Positions 1-7,566 of a stretch of 14,521 nucleotides of DNA are shown here, piece by piece. This DNA is from Bacteroidia bacterium. GTDB taxonomy: Bacteria > Bacteroidota > Bacteroidia > NS11-12g > UBA955. The position numbers were made by a program, and so were the translations under genes. Positions within the stretch are counted from its first letter, which is position 1. Each line of letters starts with the position of its first letter. A model generated the notes under the pieces. It was not told the DNA's origin and did no database searches. It saw only the letters and a list, made by a program, of their open reading frames with translations. The stretch covers positions 1 through 14,521 of the forward strand of contig JACMRS010000274.1 in assembly GCA_014376345.1 (NCBI GenBank), in the 5' to 3' direction.

Positions 1-342
1 CATTTTAACTTTTGGTTTAGAAGAGGCATTTACTGTCAGATATATTGTTCTGCCTTTTTTAACTTTACTACCGGAGGCCGGATCCTGATCTGTAATTGCA
101 TTCTTTTTAAAATCTTCGTTATAAATAGAATCAACTACCTCGAAATGAAAGTCTTGCTTATCAAGTTCTGCCTGAGCATTTTCTATACTCATTCCTTTAA
201 CATCCGGCACATCAATCTGTTGCCCGTGTTTCGTAAACCAGCCAATTGCAAATGTAGATAGCCAGGCAATTAAAAGAAATATCAGCGCTGCAAGTCCGAA
301 ATTCTTAAATATTTTTATAAATCCTGTTTGTGATTTAGCCAT
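1..342 (-). CDS. PASTA domain membrane protein (partial, C-terminus outside window)
   Basis: Only the first 114 codons are in the window. The frame reads MAKSQTGFIKIFKNFG, then a hydrophobic stretch at about residues 15-36 (one transmembrane segment or uncleaved signal anchor), and then an extracytoplasmic part beginning QIDVPDVKGMSIENAQ, the typical opening of a PASTA domain. It continues through DQDPASGSKVKKGRTI and ITLTV-like strand residues. That completes one PASTA repeat at about residues 43-108; more repeats may follow beyond the edge. PASTA domains bind peptidoglycan or muropeptides and are best known from Ser/Thr kinases and PBPs; here no kinase part precedes the anchor. The ATG overlaps the last codons of the upstream ligase gene by 8 bases (335-342), so the two are almost certainly co-transcribed and translationally coupled. 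A ddl-PASTA pair is a familiar arrangement in Bacteroidota. A role at the inner membrane sensing or binding peptidoglycan is inferred. Confidence 0.88.
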   Translation of the reverse strand, partial: MAKSQTGFIKIFKNFGLAALIFLLIAWLSTFAIGWFTKHGQQIDVPDVKGMSIENAQAELDKQDFHFEVVDSIYNEDFKKNAITDQDPASGSKVKKGRTIYLTVNASSKPKVKM

Positions 343-3043
343 TTAATGTAGTTTGATTCTGAGCCCTTTCCTTGCCAAATTTGAGTATTTTATCAATAAA
401 ATCAAAAGGTTTGTAATTATTTATTGCTGCCTGATGGTAAATACAGGTTGCAGGTGTCATACCCGGAAGCGAATTAACCTCTATAAATACCACTTCAATT
501 TCTGAATCTTCAAATATTCTCACAAATGCATCTATCCTGCAATATCCTTCTATATTGAGAAGTCGGGCTGCTTTTTCTAAAATTACTCTTACTTTTTCTG
601 AAACAGATTTCTGTAATATCTGATTTTTTGAAAACCTGGCGGGGGTTATATTCTGACCCTGACCTGCAAGAAATTTTTCTTCAAGACTTAATATATCTCC
701 TTCCGCCAGTGTTTCAGATGGCTCAAATATTTCATATTTCAATTCACCATTTTCATATCTTGTAAGCATTCCTGTGGTAGTTTCCAGAAAATGAGTTTCC
801 GATTTTCTACCTACAAATTTCTCTACCAGAAAACATTCTTTTAAAGGAAATTCTTCTTTTTCATTTAACCCAAGAATGGTTTTAGAAGGCTCCACTAAAG
901 GCTTCTCATTTCTGAACATCTGATCTGCAAATGCCCTTAACTGCTCTGTATTTTTGATTTTTTTAACTGCTGAACTGCAACCATCATCGTGTGGTTTAGC
1001 AATTAACGGGAAACCGATATTGTTTTCAATATAAAGCTCAATTCTTGCACGATCGAGAGCCCATTTTGCTTTGTCAACCATTAAATGATCGGCCACTGAA
1101 AATCCGTTATTACCTAAAAGTTCATTAGTAGTAAACTTATTTATTGTGATTTGAGAACTCGGAATTCCTGACCCGTTATAATACAATCCTGCTTTTTCAA
1201 GATGCTTTTGAATGGCACCATCTTCACCCGGTCTGCCATGCAGTGCTATAAATACGCCATCTGCTAAAAGTCTGACGCCATTAAAACTAAGCTGTTCGGG
1301 AGTAAAAACAAGTTTACCTTTTACATACTTTCTGGTAATACCTTCGCAAAGTGCTTTGATTTTTTCCAGTTCAGGATTAGGCTGATAGTTTTCAACTTTT
1401 TCTTTAATGTCATCTGCATTGTCTTTCAACATCATACTAACCGGTAAAAGCCAGAGTCGGATATCATCGCTGCTTCCTGATAAAAATACCGGTACCGGCT
1501 CGTAAGTTTCTGAAGAAGCCAGCTTTTCGTAAATATTTCTGCCGCTTTCAACAGATATATGCCTTTCGAAAGAATAGCCACCCATAATGACTGCAATGCG
1601 TTCTTTTTTAGTTTTACCGGCTTTTTTAGTATCTTCTATTGCCAGATCAAGTTCTGAAAGAAACTTGATCCATTTAGCGTTAATCGTATTTGTATGTATT
1701 CTTTCCGAAAGTGAATTTCTGATAATAAATGTCAAAAATTCTGAAGGATTTAAACCAATTTCAGCAGCCTGGTGAAAGAAAAATGAGCTCGGCATCATTC
1801 CGGAAGTTGTATTCGGATCATTCAACAAAATTTTGCCTTCATTGGTTATAAAACCATCTATTCTGGCATAAACATTAAAATTCAGATAGCTGTACAAAGC
1901 TTCGCATTTACTTCTGATGAGCTCCAACACTGCAGGAGTAACGCTGATTGGTGTAATTTTTCGCGACAAACCCGGAAGGTATTTCGACCTGTAATCAAAT
2001 ACTTCTTTACCCTTTTTTATTTCAGTCGGCGGCAGCGCAATTACCTGACCTGCATCATCTTTTACAACAATACAACTAAACTCACGACCTTCGATAAATG
2101 GTTCTACCAGCACTTCATTTTCTGAATGCAGGCTTTGTAATTCTACTGTATTTTTACCATCAGATGTAAGAGAATCAAGAAGGTCAAACAAATTGTCCGG
2201 ATGGTAAATAATTTCTCCGTTTGCAAACAATGGCATTCCGATACCTTCTCTGATATCAACCAATGATCGTAATTTTTCAATTTTACCTTCATAAGTGAGA
2301 GACTGCCATTCATCAGCTTTTATATATTGAATAAATAGACTTTTGAAGATAGCCTGTTCAAATATTTTTTCATCTGCCTCGTGCACAACTGTTACACCTA
2401 TTGAAGAACCCTGAACAGCAGATTTTACTACAAGTGGAAAGCCAATTGTATTTTTAGCATTCAAGAAAAATATTTTCCTGTAACTTGTTTCAGAAAGGTA
2501 AATTTCTCTGGAAACTGAAATAAATGATTGAGATTCGAATTCAGGATTGTCAGCAAGTAAAGCTTTTTGAAACTTTTTATTAATACCAACAGCAGATCCA
2601 AAAATACCTGAACCTGAGTAAGGAATCTGAAGCCATTCGAGCATTCCCTGAATGCTGCCATCCTCACCCATACTGCCATGTAACGCAAGAAAAGCAAAAT
2701 CTATTTTAGATTTAAGGTCATCTGAATTGAGTACTTTTCCTAAAGTTGAAACAAGTTCCAGCTTTTCACTTTCTGTAGATTCAATACTTTCAGCATAAAT
2801 CTGAAAGCCATGTTTAGTTTCAGGAAGCTTATCTACAGGAGGATAAAAATCGCGAATACTCCCTTTGTAAACGTACTGCCAGTCGAGCTCTACTATATTT
2901 CCAAAACTATCTGCAAATAAAGGCACTGCTTCGAAAAGTGATTTGTCAAGATTGTCATAAACAGTACGTCCACCTGCAAACGAGACTTCCCGTTCTCTGG
3001 ATGAACCACCGAAAATAATTCCTACGCGTAATTTCTGATACAT
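335..3043 (-). CDS. ddl: Tandem (two-copy) D-alanine--D-alanine ligase-like protein, 902 aa
   Basis: D-Ala-D-Ala ligases make the dipeptide of peptidoglycan precursors in the cytoplasm and are normally 300-370 residues. This chain has two ligase halves, about residues 4-475 and 481-895. Against E. coli DdlB, half 1 has Glu17 (GGSSRERE), His122 (ALHGSMGEDG), Lys156, Lys207, Ser213 (GSSIG), Lys354-Tyr355, Arg394/Asp396 and Asp409-Pro-Asn411 where Glu-x-Asn is usual. Half 2 has Glu493 (GGYSFER), His602 (ALHGRPGEDG), Lys636, Lys683, Cys689, Lys790-Phe791, Arg836/Asp838 and Glu855-Val-Asn857. Both could therefore bind ATP and metal. The halves are divergent, not a recent duplication, and both carry extra segments relative to single Ddl enzymes. 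An ATG at 3100 would add 19 residues, but a TAnnTTTG box (3056-3063) lies between the two ATGs, so I chose 3043. The end overlaps the PASTA gene. Ligase identity is firm; the products of each half, especially half 2, are unknown. Confidence 0.9.
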   Translation of the reverse strand: MYQKLRVGIIFGGSSREREVSFAGGRTVYDNLDKSLFEAVPLFADSFGNIVELDWQYVYKGSIRDFYPPVDKLPETKHGFQIYAESIESTESEKLELVSTLGKVLNSDDLKSKIDFAFLALHGSMGEDGSIQGMLEWLQIPYSGSGIFGSAVGINKKFQKALLADNPEFESQSFISVSREIYLSETSYRKIFFLNAKNTIGFPLVVKSAVQGSSIGVTVVHEADEKIFEQAIFKSLFIQYIKADEWQSLTYEGKIEKLRSLVDIREGIGMPLFANGEIIYHPDNLFDLLDSLTSDGKNTVELQSLHSENEVLVEPFIEGREFSCIVVKDDAGQVIALPPTEIKKGKEVFDYRSKYLPGLSRKITPISVTPAVLELIRSKCEALYSYLNFNVYARIDGFITNEGKILLNDPNTTSGMMPSSFFFHQAAEIGLNPSEFLTFIIRNSLSERIHTNTINAKWIKFLSELDLAIEDTKKAGKTKKERIAVIMGGYSFERHISVESGRNIYEKLASSETYEPVPVFLSGSSDDIRLWLLPVSMMLKDNADDIKEKVENYQPNPELEKIKALCEGITRKYVKGKLVFTPEQLSFNGVRLLADGVFIALHGRPGEDGAIQKHLEKAGLYYNGSGIPSSQITINKFTTNELLGNNGFSVADHLMVDKAKWALDRARIELYIENNIGFPLIAKPHDDGCSSAVKKIKNTEQLRAFADQMFRNEKPLVEPSKTILGLNEKEEFPLKECFLVEKFVGRKSETHFLETTTGMLTRYENGELKYEIFEPSETLAEGDILSLEEKFLAGQGQNITPARFSKNQILQKSVSEKVRVILEKAARLLNIEGYCRIDAFVRIFEDSEIEVVFIEVNSLPGMTPATCIYHQAAINNYKPFDFIDKILKFGKERAQNQTTLNG

Positions 3044-3055
3044 AGTTAAAGCGTT

Positions 3056-3063
3056 CAAAATTA
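3056..3063 (-). promoter_or_regulatory. -7 promoter box of the tandem ligase gene
   Basis: The minus strand reads TAATTTTG, an exact match to the Bacteroidota -7 consensus TAnnTTTG, 12 bases before the ATG at 3043. I see no convincing -33 TTG at the expected distance. The box lies downstream of the alternative ATG at 3100, which argues that translation starts at 3043. Confidence 0.5.
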
Positions 3064-3181
3064 AAGAAATCGCATGGAAAGCCATTATTTTTGTTTCCAC
3101 AGAAAATCGGGGTTTTTAAGCAGAATTCTATTTTTAAGACAGGTTTTTTAAAGTATTTATAATTTATGGCACGGGAATTGC

Positions 3182-3188
3182 TAATTTG
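3182..3188 (+). promoter_or_regulatory. Weak -7-like box before the thioredoxin gene
   Basis: TAATTTG followed by C, five bases before the ATG at 3194. It is one base short of the TAnnTTTG consensus, and no clear -33 TTG lies at the normal distance, so this is a tentative call. The 150 bases between the two divergent start codons (3043 and 3194) otherwise hold only the ligase box. Confidence 0.3.
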
Positions 3189-3193
3189 CGAAC

Positions 3194-3709
3194 ATGAATC
3201 TGAAATCAATAATTTTGACAGTAGCAGCATTTCTTGCTTTCAACTTTGCAAATGCTCAGGATACCACCAAATCAACTCAAAAACTTCCTTCTGTGGCACT
3301 TAAAACAATGGATGGGAAGTCAGTAAATATTGAGGATTATGGCAAAACAGGTAAAATTACAATCATTTCATTTTGGGCTACCTGGTGCGGTCCTTGTATT
3401 AAAGAACTTGATAACATTAATGTATTATTTGATCAGTGGCAGAAAGATTATGGTGTTGAACTTGTTGCAGTAACCATAGATGACAGCAGAAATGTATTAA
3501 AAGTAAAGCCAAGAGTTGATGGAAATGGTTGGCCGTATATTATTTTACTTGATGAAAACAAAGACCTTGCACGCGCTTTAAATGTTAATAATCCACCTCA
3601 GACTTTTCTTTTAGATGCTGAAGGAAATATTGTTTATACCCACACCGGATATACCGAAGGTACCGAGTATGAACTTGAAAAAGAAATTCAAAAACTTGTA
3701 AAAAAATAA
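3194..3709 (+). CDS. Exported TlpA/ResA-like thioredoxin-fold protein
   Basis: The 171-residue protein starts with a signal peptide (about residues 1-21, cleavage probably after ANA, before QDTT). One thioredoxin fold follows. The active site is WATWCGPC at residues 61-68 with redox cysteines Cys65 and Cys68, and the cis-proline region is NPPQTFLLD at about 133-141. The insertion after the active-site helix and the DAEGNIVYTHTGY hairpin are typical of the TlpA/ResA branch, which reduces or exchanges disulfides of exported proteins. It should act in the periplasm, possibly membrane-bound through a partner. The substrate is not given by context: no cytochrome c maturation gene is adjacent. The esterase encoded just beyond has many paired cysteines, but nothing here proves a link. 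It is transcribed alone, divergently from the ligase, and its stop codon abuts the stop codon of the convergent gene with no bases between them. Confidence 0.9.
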   Translation: MNLKSIILTVAAFLAFNFANAQDTTKSTQKLPSVALKTMDGKSVNIEDYGKTGKITIISFWATWCGPCIKELDNINVLFDQWQKDYGVELVAVTIDDSRNVLKVKPRVDGNGWPYIILLDENKDLARALNVNNPPQTFLLDAEGNIVYTHTGYTEGTEYELEKEIQKLVKK

Positions 3710-4579
3710 TCAGGTAAGTAACACTTGTTTAGCTACCAGAAAATTAGGAGCTATGGGTTCGCCTATAGCTCCTATTTTTTTAAGCGAAAACATCACATTC
3801 TCAATCATTTTTGATGAGATCTGATTGTCTGTTTGCCATTCGGTACTGTAAAACCAGTTATGAGCATCCTCTTCGTTCATCCCGAATTTTTCTATCAAAA
3901 TATCGATGGCATTCGGCGCTTTCATGAACTGAGAAGCCGTAAATCCAATAATTTCACATATTTTAATAACTGCGTTATTTTGTTCTGCAAGTGCTTTATT
4001 TGAAGCTGCAATCTGGAAACATGACCAAGGTGTTACAAAGTCACCTATTCTTCTTAATTGCCCGCTGTCTACTAATGGTTTGGTTGTGTACTTTTCCCAG
4101 AAAAAGGCCTGACTTGCATTTTCAGTTAAAGATTTTAATGCGCCTGCCATATTTTCAATTAAAACAAAATCTTCCTGATTTATTTTCTTTCCTCGAACTT
4201 CAGCGTCAATCATAGCCATTAAATGAGAACCAGATCCAAACCTGCTTATTGCGTATTTTCTGTTTTCGCAACCTCCGATATTATTTATTCCCGAATCTGG
4301 CCCGGAATGTATTCCCCAGATTAAAGGCGAACTCACATATTGCTGTACCAGCTTAGCTTCCAGTCCATTTATAATTGCAGAAATAGCACCTTCCGTAAGC
4401 AGCACAGCCATGTCAAGATTGCCTTCTTTTAAAGCTTTAACCATTGCACCTGTCCCTGCAGGATAGAATTCCCATTGCAAATCAATGCCTTCCTTTTCAA
4501 AAAGGCCCATTTCCATTGCAAGTTGCCATGGTAAATTAAAATGCTCCGGAACACCGCCGATTCGGATAATCTTATTCAT
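3710..4579 (-). CDS. Cytosolic substrate-binding-protein-like protein (NMT1/THI5, Ca3427-like)
   Basis: The 289-residue protein starts directly with a first beta strand, KIIRIGGVPEHFNLPWQLAM, and has no signal peptide, lipobox or membrane segment. It shows the order of a type 2 periplasmic binding protein: a helix with MGLFEKEGIDL, the strand and turn FYPAGTGAMVKALKEGNLDMAVLLTEGA, and a second lobe with the sequences YAISRFGSGSHLMAMI and AFFWEKYTTKPLV. This pattern is that of the NMT1/THI5-like group; the opening VPEHF resembles the cytosolic Ca3427-like subgroup known from fungi and bacteria. Members of the fold bind small ligands such as pyrimidines, sulfonates or nitrate, but here the ligand is unknown. 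No ABC permease or ATPase is near, so a transport role is doubtful. Its ATG follows the esterase stop codon with no gap (TAAATG), which implies coupled translation. Its own 3' end carries the terminator of the opposite gene. Confidence 0.7.
   Translation of the reverse strand: MNKIIRIGGVPEHFNLPWQLAMEMGLFEKEGIDLQWEFYPAGTGAMVKALKEGNLDMAVLLTEGAISAIINGLEAKLVQQYVSSPLIWGIHSGPDSGINNIGGCENRKYAISRFGSGSHLMAMIDAEVRGKKINQEDFVLIENMAGALKSLTENASQAFFWEKYTTKPLVDSGQLRRIGDFVTPWSCFQIAASNKALAEQNNAVIKICEIIGFTASQFMKAPNAIDILIEKFGMNEEDAHNWFYSTEWQTDNQISSKMIENVMFSLKKIGAIGEPIAPNFLVAKQVLLT
3745..3781 (+). terminator. Rho-independent terminator of the thioredoxin gene, inside the convergent gene
   Basis: The left arm at 3745-3757 and right arm at 3762-3774 form a 13-bp stem with one G-T wobble and a TTCG loop (3758-3761), followed by seven T residues (3775-3781). 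It begins 35 bases after the thioredoxin stop codon and lies wholly within the last coding part of the minus-strand gene (its residues reading GAIGEPIAPN). Read on the minus strand, the hairpin is followed by only a short T run, so it is mainly a plus-strand terminator. Confidence 0.85.
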
Positions 4580-7540
4580 TTAGTTTTGTAATGGGATCAG
4601 CATTTTACTTGTCATCCCCTTATCACTCATTATTTTAATAATAACAGGAACATTAACTAAATCTGAAATTACAGCCTGATTTCCGGAAATGATAATTTGT
4701 GATTTTATTTCTCTTCCAGTAAGATCATAAACAGTAATATTATTTATAAGATCAGACGATTTTATATTAACTGTCCCTGAATGTGGATTTGGCCAGTAAT
4801 TTATTGTTGAAATAGTTTCAGAAGAAACTGAAGTATTGCAAACCTTAACACTTAATAACATTGTTTCTGTAGCTTCGCAGCCATGAAAATCTGTTACTTT
4901 AAGACTGACATTCTGTAAGTTCCAGACTTTGATGGTTTTGGTGTTTATTAATGAATTCCAAAGTACATTTTTGAAATTACCTTTAACAGAAAGTTCCAAA
5001 GTATCTCCAAGACAAATGGTCGTGTCATTTTGCAAAAATCCGGGTGCAACTTTATAGGTAGAAATATTTATCGTGTCTGAGAAAGAGCAAGACTGATTAT
5101 CGGTTATTTTAAGTGAGTAATCACCACCGGCATTTACTAATAAAGTTGATCTGTTTGAAAGTCCATTCTGCCAATTATAATAAATTCCGTTATTAAGCGG
5201 TGCTTTTAATAAAATATTGCTACCCGCACAAAAACCAGTGTCTTTTTCAAATTTGAAATATGGAAGATTCAGAATTCCAATCTGAATAGTATCTGAAGAA
5301 ATACATAAGTTACTGTCTGATGTTTTTACAATAACGAAAGGTTCATTTAAGGCATTATATTTAAATGCAGTTGAAGAAATGTTATTCCATGAAATGACAT
5401 TAAGCTGGCTTGAAACTACTAATTTAAGTGTGTCATTTCTGCAGACATTTATATCTGCGCCAAGAGTTGGTTTAACTGTTTTAAGGCTTTTTACAGTTAT
5501 GGTATCTGCATAAATGCAACCTTTCGAATCGATAGCTTTAAGATATGAAGTCGTTCCTGCATTTGTTCTGAATGAATCTGAGCCATTGACGCCATTCCAT
5601 TTGTAGGATGCAAATCCTTTATTTGCTGAAAGCAATATTGAACTATAATCGCAGATGGCTGTATCATTTGAAGCATTCAGAATTTCATGATAAATCAATG
5701 TTTTAATGCTGTCTTTTATAGGGCATCCCAGGTAACTGCTTTTTGCGGAAATTTTTAAAGTGCCTTCCTGATTTACAAAAATATCTGTAGCTGTTGTCTG
5801 CCCGCCTCTGCTATCGGTAATAATCCAGGATTCATATTCTTTTGGAATAGTAATTCTTATAAAGTCGGAATAACATGCTGACTGAACAATGCCCTTAAAA
5901 ACCGGCCTGGTATCATCTACATAAATGTTAACATAAAATGTATCTCTCATACAAAGGCTGTTTTTTGAACTGACAATAAGTCGTAGAGTGGTTGCTGAAG
6001 AAACAGAATAAACAGGATTTGAAAATGTGGATTTCCAGGAGCCATTCAAATCTTTCCAGTTGTAAGTGTAGCCAGAAATACTGTCTATACCGGGTTTGAT
6101 ATTAGTACCAACGCAAACTAATTGCGTTTCTTGGGGTTTTAAAGATCTGTAAACCGGAGCATTGTAAAAAGAAAGCATAGCTACTTTATTTGTATTGGTT
6201 ACCCAATTTCCATAATACATCGGGCCATCATAATTAAGACCTTTTATAGCGCAGCTTGATGCAGAAAGCCTGAGTACAATTTTATTGTTTCGAATCTTTC
6301 CACCTATAATTGTAGAGGTTCCACCATTGAGAGAAAAATACTGATAAAATCCAGAATCTGCTCTTAATTTATCGGTTGAATTATAAAGTTCAAGAGTAAG
6401 TTCTGTTTGAAAAGCATTTGAGAAATATGCATATTTAATATTTAATGGTTCAACTTCTGTTAAGGCATCTCCATAAAGATCTCTTCCAAGTTGCCTGGCC
6501 ATATTTAGTCCAAGTTCCTCATAACCATTGTTGAAATTAAAATGACAACCATCATGACCATTTAATCCGTTTACAGTAACAGTAGTATGCTTTTCAAGTG
6601 AAAATTGAAATTGTCTCTGATATTCCCTAAGCTGTAATGAAGGCGACCCGCAACCCTTACGAACCTGAACAACATAATTTTTATGTAAAGGTTTACAACC
6701 AGAATTATTCCACTGATAACTTAATTTTTTGTAAAGTGAGTCATGCAACTTTGCATTTGAACCGTCACTTTCACCTTGATAAAATAAAATTCCTCTTAGT
6801 TTAAGAAAAAACCCGGCGTTATTAATTCGTTCTTCTAACTGTCTGTAATTTGAACGTGGGGAAGTTATTAGATCATAATCACCAGGATCATATTGAAAAA
6901 AAGTAATTGGCCGACCTCCAATACCACCATTAATAATTGCAATTGGAATACCGTAATTATCAAAAAGTTTTTTCGCCATAACCAATCCCCACTGCCCTAC
7001 CGAGCCTTTGGTATAATAATTATCACCGTCTGCTAAATACCATGTTTTATCATTTAAATCAGAAATGTTTCCAAAAGATCTTATAAAAGAATCGGAATAG
7101 GAAGCATTTGCCGATCCACTGTTATTGTAGTTTCCTGCAACAGAATTAGATTGCCCAGTGATAAAATATGCATCACCTGCTAAAACTGAATTAACATTTA
7201 ACACCAAAGAATCCTTGCCATTCAGCAAGGTTAAATAAACTTTAAAATCGTAGTTATAACGTCCTGCTGTAAGCGTTTCTTTAAAACTAAATGATTGGTT
7301 TTTTGTAACAGGTCTGATTGTAGTATGTGTAAGTACTTTATTTTTATAAAGGAAAATTTTGATGTCTGTAAAATTTGTAGTTGCAGTATAACCTGAAATT
7401 ATAACTGTAGCTTCATTTGTTTTTACATTTCTTGGAAACAGTTGAAGATTATTAGGCTTTTCTGTAAAAAAATATCCTTGAGCAAAAATGGCATTAGAAT
7501 AACAAAATAAAAAGGTAAAAAAGAGTAGTATTTTCTTCAT
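4580..7540 (-). CDS. T9SS-exported CE6-like (sialate O-acetylesterase-like) esterase with six Ig-like modules
   Basis: The 986-residue protein has a signal peptide (about 1-20, ending IFAQ). After an N-terminal beta domain comes an SGNH-type esterase domain (about 120-360) with the SASA/CE6 blocks: GQSN at 129-132 (nucleophile Ser131), NGGIGG at 204-209, YQGESD at 254-259 and DGCH at 330-333 (Asp330, His333). This family removes acetyl groups from sugars such as sialic acid or xylan; the substrate here is unknown. Residues about 470-900 form six Ig-like modules, each with a Cys pair: 476/530, 556/606, 630/675, 700/746, 771/818, 843/888. The tail (about 913-986, with YWPNPHSGTVNI and VYDLTGREI) is a type A T9SS sorting domain, so the mature protein is released or anchored at the cell surface. 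No SusC/SusD pair or other carbohydrate gene is adjacent apart from a glycosyltransferase upstream. A -7 box stands seven bases before the start. Confidence 0.85.
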   Translation of the reverse strand: MKKILLFFTFLFCYSNAIFAQGYFFTEKPNNLQLFPRNVKTNEATVIISGYTATTNFTDIKIFLYKNKVLTHTTIRPVTKNQSFSFKETLTAGRYNYDFKVYLTLLNGKDSLVLNVNSVLAGDAYFITGQSNSVAGNYNNSGSANASYSDSFIRSFGNISDLNDKTWYLADGDNYYTKGSVGQWGLVMAKKLFDNYGIPIAIINGGIGGRPITFFQYDPGDYDLITSPRSNYRQLEERINNAGFFLKLRGILFYQGESDGSNAKLHDSLYKKLSYQWNNSGCKPLHKNYVVQVRKGCGSPSLQLREYQRQFQFSLEKHTTVTVNGLNGHDGCHFNFNNGYEELGLNMARQLGRDLYGDALTEVEPLNIKYAYFSNAFQTELTLELYNSTDKLRADSGFYQYFSLNGGTSTIIGGKIRNNKIVLRLSASSCAIKGLNYDGPMYYGNWVTNTNKVAMLSFYNAPVYRSLKPQETQLVCVGTNIKPGIDSISGYTYNWKDLNGSWKSTFSNPVYSVSSATTLRLIVSSKNSLCMRDTFYVNIYVDDTRPVFKGIVQSACYSDFIRITIPKEYESWIITDSRGGQTTATDIFVNQEGTLKISAKSSYLGCPIKDSIKTLIYHEILNASNDTAICDYSSILLSANKGFASYKWNGVNGSDSFRTNAGTTSYLKAIDSKGCIYADTITVKSLKTVKPTLGADINVCRNDTLKLVVSSQLNVISWNNISSTAFKYNALNEPFVIVKTSDSNLCISSDTIQIGILNLPYFKFEKDTGFCAGSNILLKAPLNNGIYYNWQNGLSNRSTLLVNAGGDYSLKITDNQSCSFSDTINISTYKVAPGFLQNDTTICLGDTLELSVKGNFKNVLWNSLINTKTIKVWNLQNVSLKVTDFHGCEATETMLLSVKVCNTSVSSETISTINYWPNPHSGTVNIKSSDLINNITVYDLTGREIKSQIIISGNQAVISDLVNVPVIIKIMSDKGMTSKMLIPLQN

Positions 7541-7547
7541 ATCGAAA

Positions 7548-7555
7548 CAAAAATA
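7548..7555 (-). promoter_or_regulatory. -7 promoter box of the esterase gene
   Basis: The minus strand reads TATTTTTG, an exact TAnnTTTG match, with seven bases between it and the ATG at 7540. A TTG lies only 12 bases upstream, too close for a standard -33 element. The transcript would have almost no leader. The 26-base gap to the upstream glycosyltransferase gene also allows read-through. Confidence 0.45.
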
Positions 7556-7566
7556 CTAATAAAAAT

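Noticed and set aside
1587..1775. Plus-strand open frame of 62 codons inside the ligase gene, and similar short frames inside other genes
   Set aside because: They lie antisense to or out of frame with strongly conserved coding regions and show no recognisable protein features.
3044..3100. N-terminal extension of the tandem ligase from an ATG at 3100
   Set aside because: The 19 extra residues lie over an exact TAnnTTTG promoter box and upstream of the first conserved strand (KLRVGIIFGG), so they are probably not translated.
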